DNA of 64,000 bases, from contig JAPTYO010000007.1 in NCBI GenBank assembly GCA_036873135.1, forward strand, positions 18,830,763 through 18,894,762, in the 5' to 3' direction. Each line of letters starts with the position of its first letter. Position 1 is the first letter of the stretch. The notes beneath the pieces were generated by a model. It was not told where the DNA came from, ran no database searches, and saw only the letters and a program-made list of their open reading frames with translations. This document shows positions 46,500 through 58,253 of the stretch, one piece after another. The position numbers and the translations under genes were made by a program. The DNA comes from Clarkia xantiana subsp. parviflora (lineage: Eukaryota > Streptophyta > Magnoliopsida > Myrtales > Onagraceae).

Positions 46500-47153
46500 A
46501 TTTATTTATTTATTTTTGCAATTTATTGGTGCGGAACAGAAGCCTCAACATTTTTAGAGGACTAAGTAAGTGTGTCTTATGAAGAACCTTAAGGAGTGAT
46601 CGGATAGATGGTATGTGGGATGTAATTTTACATTTTGTCACACGTTACATCCACATTATGTTGTTTGGTTTGTCAAACAATATAATGTGAATTGTAATGT
46701 AATGCCTATAGTAATATGAGATAATTACATCCAAACTTTGTTCAATGTAATATGATTTTACATCAAAAAATGGAAGTAAAGTGAAATTACGTCCAATCTT
46801 ACGAAATGTTATTATTTTATTATTATTTATTAAATAAATACTTTTTATTATTATCTTTATAATTTATTACGATGATAAAATTATTATTATTATATTTTTA
46901 TTTTGTATATACTTCCTAGGTAATTATTATAATAAAGAATAATGCACACGATGTTTGTATAAAATGAGTAGAGTCTTTTTCGTTGTATTTTTTATGAAAA
47001 TTATGTTATAAAACTATATACAAGGTTTTAATTAATAGGATTTTAATATTTATGTGTATTGAGTTTAATATTTTGTTTTTGGAGTTCATAAATAACTATA
47101 GTATTAACCTCAAAAAAGAAAGTTGAAGAAGTTAGTTGCTGTCAAAATATATA

Positions 47154-47676
47154 GGGTTAACAGGTCTTTTGGTCCATGATGTTTGACAACTTTTTAGTTT
47201 TGGTCAATGATGTGTTTTTTTACCTAGTTTTGGTACCATATTTTTGCATATTTTTTCTAGTTTTGGTCTAACCGTTACATTCCGTCCATTTTTTGACATG
47301 TTCAAGTCATGTGATCCATTCTAAACTTTAAATTTAGCCCATCTAATACTTTCTTAACCTTTTTTTGTTCAATTTAGTCCCGAAGTTTCAAAATTGACCC
47401 CAATTGGACAATAGGTCCAATTGAATTTTTGAAACTTCGGGATTAAATTGAACAAAAAAAAGGTTAGGAAAGTATTAGAGGAACTAAATTGAACAAAATT
47501 GAAAGTTTAGGGTGGATCACATGACTTGTACATGTCAAAAAATGGACGGAATGTAACGGCTAGACCAAAACTAGAAAAAATCTGCAAACATATGGTACCA
47601 AAACTAGGTAAAAAAAACATCATTGACCAAAACCCAAAAGTTGTCAAACATCATAGACCAAAAGACCTGTTAACCC
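47154..47676. mobile_element. MULE-type MITE, family 'GGGTTAACAGGTC', copy 2
   Basis: It has the same arms and inner turn as copy 1. An exact 9-bp target duplication, AAATATATA, flanks it at 47145-47153 and 47677-47685. It inserted into the Harbinger-like MITE. Confidence 0.95.
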
Positions 47677-47764
47677 AAATATATATTCTTTTAAATCATA
47701 TCATATTAATATATTAAATACTTATGTATAAATTAATATAATAACAATAAAGTCATATTACAAT

Positions 47765-48595
47765 CAGTGTTATCAGAAATGGACCGGATATCAGACGAAT
47801 AGGTGTCCGATTCTCGGTTCGGCCGTTTCTAGAAATTTCTTCTGTGTAGACAGAGTGACAGACATAGATTGACTCCAAAACTCCTTCACCAGTTGTTGGA
47901 ATCCTATATGCTTTGCTTACAAGGTGTTCGATTATGCGTTTAAGATGGAAATCGTCCCAAACACAACCACTTCCAATATATTGATTCATGGACATGTGAT
48001 TGAGAAGACCTGGTACCCTCACTGATGAAGGATCTTGTGCCGAAATCGTATTTTATGCGTCATAGATCATATTCAGAGATCGGCGGGGCACGAATTGTTG
48101 AAGATCTGTGTGGAATTTGTGTATCGTTATTATTATTGTATAACCCCTATTACAGCACACGAATTTCTCCGCAATTGAAAAATGTAAACTTTTATTAAAT
48201 TTCGAAATTTTGAGTCGATGAGAAATGAGAAAGCAAGATGTGGTGAATAAACTTTATTGGGGAGCAATTTATTGAAGTATAAGGTTTTAGGACAGTTGGT
48301 CAAGTGGTTAGTCTTAACTTTCTCATGTATCAAAGCGCGCATATTCGAATATCCGCAGCGCCGAGTTTAAACCCCTATTAATTAAAGTTTCAGTTGGACC
48401 TTCAAAGTATTTCAGCCCTCACACAAGTGCTGTTGTAGCATAGAGTTAGGTTCTGTTCTCTTCTAACTTATGTACTCTATGTTCTACCTCTGCTTGATTA
48501 GGTTTTGTTTACCTAAAGCATTTTTTTTACATATTTCAATTTATGTTTTTAATTCTTATGCTGCGACCGGCGGACCGCCCGGACTACTCAGAACC
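47765..48595. mobile_element. degenerate hAT-like element related to the 31548 copy
   Basis: The left end CAGTGTTATCAGAAATGGAC matches that of the element at 31548. The right end (ccgcccggactactcagaaccg) has lost the perfect inverse. The flanks ATTACAAT (47757-47764) and GTTACAAT (48596-48603) agree at 7 of 8, and without the insert the surrounding MITE reads colinear with its 27975 copy. A tRNA-like 'cagttggtcaagtggttag' at about 48291 with 'tattcgaatatcc' 56 bases later may be a SINE inside it; that part is weak. Confidence 0.65.
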
Positions 48596-48924
48596 GTTAC
48601 AATGCATATTATTACACATATCAAACACTCTAATTTAACATTATATTTATACAGCAACATAACTTAATATTTAAGTTTATATTACTCAATTCACATTATT
48701 TCAATTTAATATTATATTACCTAACTCACTTTATTTTTAATCTCACGTATTCATCCAAATGCTACGAGCGATCAAACCGGATAACATTATGAAGCTAAGT
48801 CGGGCGGAAAAGACAAAGATGCCGGGGCCATGCTGCCGTTCCCTTACTCCCTGCTCCGTCTTCCCTCTCGACTGTTTATCAGCCGACAAACCAGTGACGT
48901 TGTAGATCCGACCCATTACCATAA

Positions 48925-51332
48925 ATGGGCAACTCAAGCTCCCATGGCCATCGCAAGAACCGTTACGGTAACAGTGCCGTCAACAGCCCTAGTTACCCTC
49001 CTCCCAATTATCACGCTCCTCCACCCTTTCCCTCTAATAACTACGGCTCCTCCGATCCCTCCTCTCAGACCCACAACGCCACACCTACAATGACATCGCT
49101 TCCGTACGGTCACGTCGACTCCAGCTTGCGCGCCCTCTCCGGCCAAGCTGAGGGCTTCGGTCGCTTCGCCATCGGCGGCCTCTACGGCCATGTGTACCAC
49201 GTCACCACTCTAGCAGGTAATTGTCGCGGACACAATTGCTCTTCCGTTGATCTTGGTTTGTTTGTCCGAATTTGTTGCAGTCAAACTGTTTGACAAATGC
49301 ACAGAAAGAATCCCTTGATCATATTAGACTAGATGGTACCAATTGATCCATGTTAATTTCACTTTTCATGAAACTGATTCTTTTTCACTTTACGATTAGC
49401 AATCAGTGCGTGCATGTTTAGGAGATTGATCCGATCTGAAGGTGGGAATTCTCGATTACCTTGTTGCAGATGATGGTCCAGGATCGCTCCGTGAAGGATG
49501 CCGTAAAAAAGAGCCACTTTGGATTGTTTTCGATGTTTCAGGCACCATTCATCTATCAACTTACCTCAGTGTATCCTCGTATAAGACCGTGGATGGTCGC
49601 GGGCAAAGAATAAAATTCACAGGGAAAGGTTTGAGGCTGAAGGAGTGTGAACATGTTATTGTATGCAATTTAGAATTTGAAGGAGGCAGAGGCCATGATG
49701 TTGATGGAATTCAAATCAAACCAAATTCCAAGCACTTATGGATAGATCGTTGTAGCCTCCGTGATTATGATGATGGACTGATCGATATCACTCGACAGAG
49801 CACAGACATTACTGTATCTAGGTGAGAATTGTTCTGTATGAAAAAAAAAATCCCATATTTTCCTATCTTCATTTTTAAAGTTGTCATGATTTGAATTTTG
49901 AATGTTCAGGTGTCATTTTGCAGCACATGACAAAACCATGCTGATTGGAGCAGATCCAACACATGTTGATGACAGATGTATAAGGGTGACAATTCACCAT
50001 TGCTTTTTCGATGGAACCAGGCAGCGGCAGCCTCGACTTAGGTTTGGAAAAGTACATCTATATAATAACTACACCAGAGGTTGGGCTATATACGCTGTTT
50101 GCGCTAGTGTGGAAGCACAGGTGAATGTGATGCTATTGTTAGAAATTTCCAACAAAAATAAAGAAGAAACAAATGGTAACCTACAAGCATGAAGGATATT
50201 GGCTAACTTCTCTGCTCTCTTTTTCCGTCAGATATATTCGCAATGTAACATATATGAAGCAGCAGAGAAGAAGGTGGCATTTAAGTACTACACTGAGAAA
50301 GTAAGTTTACTTCTTTCCAGTTGACAAAACTGATCAGATCCACTAAACATATGCAAAATATGTGCAACTTGCTACAATATAGTGTGTATATGTAGCTGAG
50401 TTCTCGACGATGTCTGGGAAAGATTAGTTACTGCACTGATTTAGGGTCTTGCCGTGAGTGGGAACTTAGTTTACGTCTGGGTATGCGGCTGCGCCCTTGG
50501 ATTGCTGTTGCATTTGACAATATTAAGATTGTGGAGTTCTTAAAAAATCTCAAACTCTATATGCAAGTTGATTGAGCCACCGTGTGAAAGTATTTGATAC
50601 TTGCCCATAAATTTTCAGTCTAGTATTGGTATTTCCCTTAAAGTTTCTATTATAATCTCATTGCTAAATCTTAAGATCCCTTCTACCAAATGGAGAAGAT
50701 CCTAATGTATAGAGGCTTGTAAACCCAGACAATAGCCCCTAGTTGGAGATAGAGAGATAATAACCTTCAATTGTGGAACTACACATTATTTCACTATTTT
50801 CCTGGTCACCTTGTGTTTATTGTTTCCTATTCCATGATTAATCCAAAAGCAAATGTTGTGCTGTTGTATATGGTGAGATTTTATTGCTATACTCAAAAAC
50901 AGCTTCCCTGGTAGACACAACTGTAGAAGATACATGCTTAACATTGTAGAGAGCAAAAGATGCATACTTGTTGTTATATATATAAGATCATATCTAACCA
51001 AAGATGTACATTAGCTGGTTTACTTACTTATTTGGGGAGTTGGGAATTATCCAGGATACTAAATGATGTTTCTATATTTATTTATATAGGCAGCAGACAA
51101 GGAGTTGGAACAGACGGGCAACATAAGATCGGATGGAGACCTGTTTACTGCTGGAACTCAACACGGATTGATGCCTGTTGAAGCTGGAAGTGAATGTAGG
51201 TGTTTTCATCCAAGTGAGTTTTATCCTACGTGGACCGTGGAGCCTCCAACAGAATCTCTGAGACAGGTTCTGATCCACTGCTCTGGATGGCAGAACATCC
51301 CTCTGCCCCCTGATCACGGCATCCCCAAGTAG
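48925..51332 (+). CDS. pectate lyase-like protein without signal peptide
   Basis: Exons 48925-49216, 49470-49821, 49910-50120, 50232-50300 and 51090-51332 give 1167 nt and 388 residues, all in frame. After a short Ser/Pro/Asn-rich start comes the parallel beta-helix: ADDGPGSLREGCRKKEPLWI, GQRIKFTGKGLRLKECEHVI, GGRGHDVDGIQIKP, LWIDRCSLRDYDDGLIDI and the Arg-rich FFDGTRQRQPRLRFGK, where the second Arg group fits the catalytic arginine. Pectate lyases cleave de-esterified pectin in the cell wall by calcium-dependent beta-elimination. The start (MGNSSSHGHRKN) has no signal peptide but fits an N-myristoylation signal, and the gene resembles the non-secreted-looking plant group I recall from Arabidopsis. 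Whether it acts on wall pectin is therefore open. Confidence 0.9.
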
Positions 51333-52865
51333 CTTCCTTTTGGATTCGTAATTCCAGCTATAAGAAATGTTGAGTTGAGTGGCAGAGTTTTTGTCTTGCC
51401 CCTATATATATATATGTGAGTGAAATAAAATAAGCATGAACATGTTTCTGTAACACGTGTAGTAGTTGTCAATACTAAGTTATGAACAACAATAGTTGAT
51501 AACACTATGTGTACGATGAATGTTGAACTGCTTTTGATGCAGTTTGTTTGCTTTTGAACAACGGTTTCACTGTATTATTGCTTAGCCATTGTTGCTCTTG
51601 TTTGGGATTATGGAGAGATTGTTCGTGTTTTGGAATATCCAGCATCATCAGTAAACAGTGTTTAATTTGACGGTTATAACTTATATGTTCTGTCAGAGAC
51701 TGTGTTGTTGCATATTAGAAATGACCGGAGTCGTGTAAAACTGCATCGACATCGTTGCAAAATGGAGCCGAGCAGTGTCGCTGCAAAATTGTTTTACAAT
51801 TTGTAGTCGTTGCAAAACTAAAACAGGAGTCATGCAAAATGGAAGCGACAAAGAGTCTATGCAAACTCTTCCACTCTTCTTAATTTTGATATTCTAGCAA
51901 ATTAAAATAAAATAATATATATAGATACACTAACTTTGACTCGGTTATATAATGTTATCTAAACTTTAATTTTTAAAAACTATTTAAACTTTAAATTTAT
52001 GATCAAATTATTACTTTCGTTATAATTTCAATTAAATTGGACATAAACAAAGCAACCGTTGTCACATAATATCTATCTTGTGATGTGTACCAAATGAATT
52101 CATTAAAACATCGGAAGGACTCCATTAATATTCGGATGCAATCCTTTGAATTTAAACAACAAAAGACCACTTATGGTCAAAACATGCTTATTTTATATTC
52201 ATTTTGATTAAAAAAATTGTAAAGCATGTAGCATTTTTTTTCGGAAATTGGAATTTTTATAGGCATTTTCAAAAAAAAAAAATTAAATAACGAATTGAGT
52301 TAAAATTCATCTACCATTTGGTTATTAACCCTATAAAGATGAATAATTTCAACTCAGATAAGACATTAGCCACACATAAAAACTCAGATAAGACAAAACT
52401 GTCAGTACCGGGGGTACAAAAGTCGAAGTCTCCATCAATGATATCACGTACGAGTTACGCGATTCTCCTTAAAAAGGAACGATTAAAAGCCACTATTTCA
52501 ATAAATATTAATTATAAAAATAGAGTATTACTAAAACTTGTGAAATTTTAAGTGAAATTTCTATAAAATGTGATATAGGATCTTAAACCCATTCGGATTA
52601 AACCCTTTCTTTATTAAACCCTTTCTTTATACGGTACCGTTAGCTAATTATCTTTGTGATTTTATTTGACTAAATTATAATTAATTTACTTAAATATGTC
52701 ATACATCATACATGATACAACATCGAATTACGCGGTACATCTAGGATACACAGTTTAACTTATATAAGACACAGACGATGATAAAATAATGGTTACATAC
52801 ATTTAAATTTAAATATTATAAAAGAATAATAACCGTCCCGTTTATGAACGATTCACTGAATCAAT
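51333..52865. other. intergenic between convergent genes
   Basis: The pectate-lyase-like 3' UTR lies at the left and the EXO70 3' UTR at the right. At 51720-51870 'gtcgttgcaaaa'-type phrases repeat in both orientations, an unassigned small repeat. At 52528-52590 there is an unpaired left half of the MITE seen at 37402. No gene is supported. Confidence 0.45.
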
Positions 52866-54668
52866 TCAAATCGGCACATTATTTCTGATAATATTTTTAT
52901 GGTTGACACGTTCAGTTCGAGAGAACCGGTTTCTTATTCCCAGGCTGTGCCGCACTATGGAATGCCGCCGGTGAGATGAGGAAGAAGATGATGAGGAGGA
53001 GGAGTCAATCACTTCCCCGCTGGAAGCTAAGAACAGGTCCAACAGGAAATTCCTGATATCTTCAGGGGCATATCTGACCAACAACCTCTCACCTCCTACA
53101 GTGAGCCGATGAGTCTCGTAGAACAATCTGTAGCCTCGCACCACCAGCAGCTTCCTCTCTATCGAGAATCTAATCTCGTCTCTGAGCTTCGAATCCTCAA
53201 TAGTTCTCGAACTATCCCTCCGGTAAGCTTCCTCAAAACTGGAGTTGAATTTCTGGAAATGCTCTTTCGCCACCGCCGGAATGATCACCGCCGTCGGATC
53301 TTCCGGCAGGGACTCAAACACCTTGCTCCACCCTAGCCGCAGGTAGATCTCTGCAAAATTCCTCACCTTCTTGCCATGGCTAACGATCCACTCCTCCCCT
53401 AGCAGATGCCGCAAGTCAGATTCACGCACTTTGTGCAGCACGTGCTGGAGGTTGTTCATGAGGAAGAGGTACGGCAGTGACGTGTCACTGTACTGCTTCG
53501 CCTTGCTGTCGAGATTGCACAGAAGGACGAGGACGAGCCAGGTTGTGTACTGCGAGACCGCCGGAGATGGCGCCAAGATCTTTGCTAGGACGTCCTTGTA
53601 GTTCGCGAGGGTAGAGAGATAATCCATGGAGGATATGGTCAGCGGGTGGGTTCCGCCGCCGGAGACAACCGTCTTTGAGGAATCGTTCTGCACGGTTGTC
53701 TCGAAATCGGATAAGATATCGGGAACGGATCCGCCGAGTCTGGCGAGCGAGTTGAGCGCTTGGGATCGGACATCGGAGGTGTAATCAAAGTCGAAGATAG
53801 ATTCAATCGCCGGCCATTTTTCGAGGATTGCGGCGTACATATCGAGGAACCTGAACAATTTCTGGGATGATTTTTTACCGGCGGCCACCATCTCTGGGAA
53901 CCCTAACAGAATCATCGCGGCATCTCTTGATACCGCGCTGAAGCACGACTCTCTAACGGCGTCTGAGGAAGCGAAGATGTGATCGCAGAGAGTTCTCTCT
54001 CCGGCGAAGAGAGTGTTCACAGAAATCTTAACCGCCTCCAACCATATCTGAATCTTAAACTCCAGAGCTTCCCAGTCCATCTTGTTGACCTGCGAAGCGC
54101 TCAATTTCTCCACACCTAGACGGAAAACTCTTTCGTCGATGATCGATTTCCGGATCATGATGTAGATGTCTGTGCACTCCGCCGCATAGCCCAGCGAAAT
54201 CATGCAATCGGCGATAGATCTCAAATCCGCCATGGCCGTCGCTTCTTCAACTTCAGCGACGGATACGTTTTCGCCGTCGCTGGAGCAACAGCGTGCCGAC
54301 GATCGAGCGGAAACTGATTCGGGATCTAGTTGGACTCGATTAGTGGAGAGGATATCGTAAAACTCCTTGCGGAACCGTTTCATTGCGGTCTGCAATAAGT
54401 TCTGGGCTCGAAAAGCTTGAGAGTCTGACGTCATCAGATGCATGGCGTTCTGCAAGTTGATGACGCATCTGAGAAACTCGACGGCGGTCTCTCTGTTGTT
54501 GTCGCTGAAGAGAGCTGAAGTGCACGAATCTGGATCCCATTTCGTGACGAGTAGCTCTGCAGAGTCGATAATCTTCCCCAACGTCCTGCAAGTTGCAGGG
54601 TGAATGGAGGTCGCATCTGTAGCAGCCATGGATGTCAGGGTTTTGTTGTGACAGCAGATTGTCTTCAT
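52866..54668 (-). CDS. EXO70 exocyst subunit (EXO70H-like)
   Basis: A single intronless frame of 600 residues from the chosen start (MKTICCHNKTL). An ATG 22 codons upstream at 54734 begins a hydrophobic, unlikely extension, and one at 54629 (MAATDATSIHP) is also possible. The Exo70 fold is seen in LFLMNNLQHVLHKVRESDL with LLGEEWI after it, and the C-terminal YAPEDIRNFLLDLF. EXO70 proteins bind the plasma membrane and steer exocyst-mediated secretion; plant subfamily H members are many, intronless and often linked to defence, trichome or pollen function. The subfamily call rests on lack of introns, length and the short N-terminus. A serine run near residue 570 and a basic tail end the protein. 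Confidence 0.93.
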   Translation of the reverse strand: MKTICCHNKTLTSMAATDATSIHPATCRTLGKIIDSAELLVTKWDPDSCTSALFSDNNRETAVEFLRCVINLQNAMHLMTSDSQAFRAQNLLQTAMKRFRKEFYDILSTNRVQLDPESVSARSSARCCSSDGENVSVAEVEEATAMADLRSIADCMISLGYAAECTDIYIMIRKSIIDERVFRLGVEKLSASQVNKMDWEALEFKIQIWLEAVKISVNTLFAGERTLCDHIFASSDAVRESCFSAVSRDAAMILLGFPEMVAAGKKSSQKLFRFLDMYAAILEKWPAIESIFDFDYTSDVRSQALNSLARLGGSVPDILSDFETTVQNDSSKTVVSGGGTHPLTISSMDYLSTLANYKDVLAKILAPSPAVSQYTTWLVLVLLCNLDSKAKQYSDTSLPYLFLMNNLQHVLHKVRESDLRHLLGEEWIVSHGKKVRNFAEIYLRLGWSKVFESLPEDPTAVIIPAVAKEHFQKFNSSFEEAYRRDSSRTIEDSKLRDEIRFSIERKLLVVRGYRLFYETHRLTVGGERLLVRYAPEDIRNFLLDLFLASSGEVIDSSSSSSSSSSHRRHSIVRHSLGIRNRFSRTERVNHKNIIRNNVPI

Positions 54669-54734
54669 TCTTCTTGGAATACAGGAAATTAAGTGAGATG
54701 ATAATATTAATGGATATATGAACTGAAACAACAT

Positions 54735-55137
54735 TATATATATAATGTATATAATGGAGAAGAGGTCTTTCTTTTCTCTAAAAAAATAGAGAAAATTCTA
54801 GGGTTGACGAGGAAAATGAAAACGTGTAGTTGAGTTGGTATTAGATTAGAGAATCTACATCACATGCATGCATACACGGTACACCTTCTGGAAATGGAAA
54901 TGGTATGCATGTACTTTTACTACTTAGAAAGCTATATGTAAATTATTATACACGTGCATTTAGGAAACGTGGCGGGAAACAAGAGACAGAAATGGCCACT
55001 CATTTAAAGCAAAATAAAGACCATAGAGACTCATTTATATCCAGTACGATAACCCAATGTTAGTTGGACTAACTCGGTTGTAAACGCCACATTGGGGAGA
55101 GCTTTAACCTTAACGCTCCTAGTCCGAAATTGCGGAA

Positions 55138-55179
<42 letters not shown>

Positions 55180-55439
55180 AGTATGAGACCGTCGCGCTGA
55201 TGTCCCACAAACCATCACATTTCACGAGCATAGCATTTAAGTATAAATATTTTTAATGATACATGTCAATATTTTAACGGTGGGTCACAATCTAGAGCAT
55301 GACAGATTTGAGATCTATCAAGATCTTGACACGTATAATTAAAATATAAATAAATTGTTATATTATATTATATATTATATTATATGATTAGGATCGTTGC
55401 ATATTTATGTTTATTTTTTTATTTGATGTGCTTTAGGGA
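54735..55439. other. EXO70 promoter side and AT-rich repeats
   Basis: A (TA)n run at about 55144-55177, and an inverted relative of the MITE at 38830 in 55235-55300 ('taacggtgggtcacaatctagagca'). No gene is supported. Confidence 0.45.
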
Positions 55440-55650
55440 TGCAGATCTCAAGCTCCATGCCCCAGATCGTGCATCACCGTTAAGATGTTGACACGTATTG
55501 TAAGTGTAATTAATTTTGTAGTTTTCTTCTAAAACATTATTGAGATTGGTGAACTCTTGAAGGAAAATATTAAATTTATAAATACATGTCAAGATATTAA
55601 CGGCGAGTCACAATCTAGAGCACGAAGAGTGTGATATGTGATTTGAATCC
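55440..55650. mobile_element. palindromic MITE related to the 38830 family
   Basis: The left half (agatcgtgcatcaccgttaagatgttgacacgt) and the inverted right half (acatgtcaagatattaacggcgagtcacaatctagagca) pair around 'cattattgagattggtgaac'. The words match the copies at 38830 and 23498. Exact ends and a target duplication are not clear. Confidence 0.6.
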
Positions 55651-56522
55651 GTGTTTAGTACCAATTTAATGGATGGCCAAAAAGAAACCTAAAGAAAGAA
55701 AAATACCCATTTACATAAATTATATGTCCCATAGGTAAGATTATGATTGACAGGTGTAAAGTTGGGTAGATTTGGTCCCCCAATTGACTGTTTCTCATTC
55801 AGGAGGCAACAACAGTACTTACACCGTACGGAAAGATGATAATTCCTCCCTCTATCGGGATTCGGGAATACTTGAATGGACTTTTCAATGAACTGAAGGC
55901 GCCGGCCAAAGGTGACCTTTTCAGCTGCCCGTGTGAGTGAGTAGTTGTGGAAAAATTATCATATATATATATATATATACGGCCTTTCACTCTCTTGTGA
56001 TGGGTGGCCTCTGGAACCCACCAAGCTGTGACACTAACCGGCTACACCACGGAGCTACATAATAATTCCTCGCGAGTTGTGATGTGAAATATTAACAAGA
56101 GAGATTCTTCGGGTCGGACCAACCTTAATAATAACGATATACAAATTACAAATACATCTATCATTTAGATCAAAATAAATATATATATATATATATATTA
56201 TTTATATCATCATCATTATGAAGCACATTATTAAGTTTTGTATAAACTGCATATTAATATAATATTATAAAATAAGCATTTTTTCAAGTTGAATGAGTAG
56301 TTTTAAATTATATTTTAAGATTTAAAATAAATCTTTTTATTACGATGCACTCTGGCCATTTCGGTTTACACCGAAACCGAGACGAAAAGAGCAAGAGCAT
56401 AAATTTGTTTTCTCGTTTAAGAGACCCTAAAATGGGAGAAGAACGTTGATATTGAAATTGTTCGCACCGATTGAAACTGAACTTTTGTGTGATTATCTTT
56501 AGAATATAGTATGAACAGAACA
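55651..56522. other. intergenic, upstream of the tRNA gene
   Basis: No gene is supported. (TA)n runs lie at about 55960-55978 and 56178-56199. The upstream flank of the tRNA is AT-rich. Confidence 0.4.
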
Positions 56523-56596
56523 GACCGCATAGCGCAGTGGATTAGCGCGTTTGACTTCGGATCAAAAGGTCGTGGGTTCGACTCCCACTGTGGTCG
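56523..56596 (+). tRNA. tRNA-Arg (anticodon UCG)
   Basis: 74 nt. The acceptor strands GACCGCA and TGTGGTC pair with one G-U, and the discriminator is G. The D arm is GCGCAGTGGATTAGCGC, matching the A box, and the T arm GTGGGTTCGACTCCCAC contains the B box. The anticodon arm TTTGA-CTTCGGA-TCAAA shows UCG for arginine. There is no intron. A short T run (TTTT at about 56616) could end pol III transcription. It is a nuclear-type tRNA, not a plastid one. Confidence 0.96.
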
Positions 56597-56834
56597 CTAA
56601 ATGCATGTTGTTGCTTTTGGTGTTTGAACCTTCATTTACTGGCTATATATATATATATATTCATGGACTAGTCTCTTTTGTTGATTGTCATCTACAGTGT
56701 ACCCAAACTAAAGGCCCAGGCCAATCTGTTTTTATTTTTTTCAGTAGCAGGATGATAAGTCGTACACCTAAAACATATATATAAAGGAAAGACAATAGGA
56801 TCTCACGCAAATAGAAAGTTAGCACTAAAAGTAT

Positions 56835-57080
56835 GGATTTTTCTACTATGCTTTGGGAGCACCATGCTTTTGGTTTTTTTAATACTATGGTGGACTTAAT
56901 TGTAACATAACTAAAACTTTAAAAGTATGAAAAAGTATGAATTTTTTTAACTACACCTAAGATGTGTATCATACTATTAATAATATCAATTTCCCTATGG
57001 GGTTCACCTTTAGGGCAATAGAAAAATAAAAAAAATTAGTGGCAAAAGCATGGTGCTCCAAGAGCATTGTAGAAAAGTCC
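56835..57080. mobile_element. MULE-type MITE of 246 bp
   Basis: The ends GGATTTTTCTACTATGCTTT and the inverse of the right end, GGACTTTTCTACAATGCTCT, are inverted, followed by 'gggagcaccatgctttt' and its inverse. An exact 9-bp target duplication, TAAAAGTAT, occupies 56826-56834 and 57081-57089. Confidence 0.93.
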
Positions 57081-57155
57081 TAAAAGTATGTACCAAAAGA
57101 AAGATCAAGTCAATAGTAAAAGAAACAAACAGTACGAGAGGGACTATATTAGAAA

Positions 57156-58151
57156 GGGTTAACAGGTATTTTGGTCCATGATGTTTGACAATTTTTTGGT
57201 TTTGGTTAATGATGTTTTTTTTTATCTAGTTTTGGTACCATATGTTTGCAGATTTTTTTTCTAGGTCTAACCGTTACATTCCGTCCATTTTTTGACATGT
57301 TCAAGTCACGTGATCCACTCTAAATTTTAAATTTAGTCCCACTAATACTTTCTTAACCAAACAGTACGAGAGGGACTATATTAGAAAGGGTTAACAGGTC
57401 TTTTGGTCCATGATGTTTGACAATTTTTTGGTTTTGGTTAATGATGTTTTTTTTACCTAGTTTTGGTACCATATGTTTGCAGATTTTTTTCTAGATTTGG
57501 TCTAACCGTTACATTCCGTCCATTTTTTGACATGTTCAAGTCACGTGATCCACTTTAAATTTTAAATTTTGTCCCACTAATACTTTCTTAACCAAACAGT
57601 ACGAGAGGGACTATATTAGAAAGGGTTAACAGGTCTTTTGGTCCATGATGTTTGACAATTTTTTGGTTTTGGTTAATGATGTTTTTTTTATACCTAGTTT
57701 TGGTACCATATGTTTGCAGATTTTTTTCTAGTTTTGGTCTAACCGTTACATTCCATCCATTTTTTGACATGTTCAAGTCACGTGATCCACTCTAAATTTT
57801 AAATTTAGTCCCACTAATACTTTCTTAACCTTTTTTTTTGTTCAATTTAGTCCCGAAGTTTCAAAATTGACCCTAATTAGATAATAGGTCCAATTGAATT
57901 TTTGAAACTTCGAGACTAAATAGAATAAAAAAAGGTTAGAAAAGTATTAGAGGGACTAAATTGAACAAAATTAAAAGTTTAGGGTGGATCACGTGACTTG
58001 TACATGTCAAAAAATGGACGGAATGTAACGGTCGGACCAAAACTAGAAAAAATCTGCAAATATATGGTACCAAAACTAGGTAAAAAAAAAAACATTATTG
58101 ACCAAAACCCAAAAATGGTCAAACATCATGGACCAAAAGACTTGTTAACCC
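57156..58151. mobile_element. MULE-type MITE, family 'GGGTTAACAGGTC', copy 3, left arm triplicated
   Basis: The outer ends are as in copies 1 and 2, with an exact 9-bp target duplication TATTAGAAA at 57147-57155 and 58152-58160. The left arm is present three times, starting GGGTTAACAGG at 57156, 57388 and 57623 (spacing 232 and 235). Each extra copy also carries about 30 bp of the host flank, including the target duplication. Only the third leads on into the inner turn and right arm. Confidence 0.95.
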
Positions 58152-58253
58152 TATTAGAAATATACAAGTGGCACCGAATAACCAACACCAAAAAGAAAAC
58201 ACATACAATCCAATTTTTTTATTTCGTGGTATTTATTTTATTTACAACATTCC

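Larger units (their letters stand above)
46593..48765. mobile_element. Harbinger/Tourist-like MITE, split by two insertions
   Basis: The left end GGAGTGATCGGATAGATGGT and the right end ...cgtattcatccaaatgctac correspond to the copy at 27975-28706, and the interior is colinear with it ('ttgtttggtttg', 'gaagttagttgctgtcaa', 'taaagtcatatta', 'ctcacattatttcaa'). It is interrupted by a MULE MITE at 47154 and a hAT-like element at 47765. Confidence 0.75.

Noticed and set aside
48291..48370. tRNA gene or SINE with A and B boxes
   Set aside because: No cloverleaf can be formed and the boxes are only approximate; mentioned as a weak SINE possibility within the hAT-like element.
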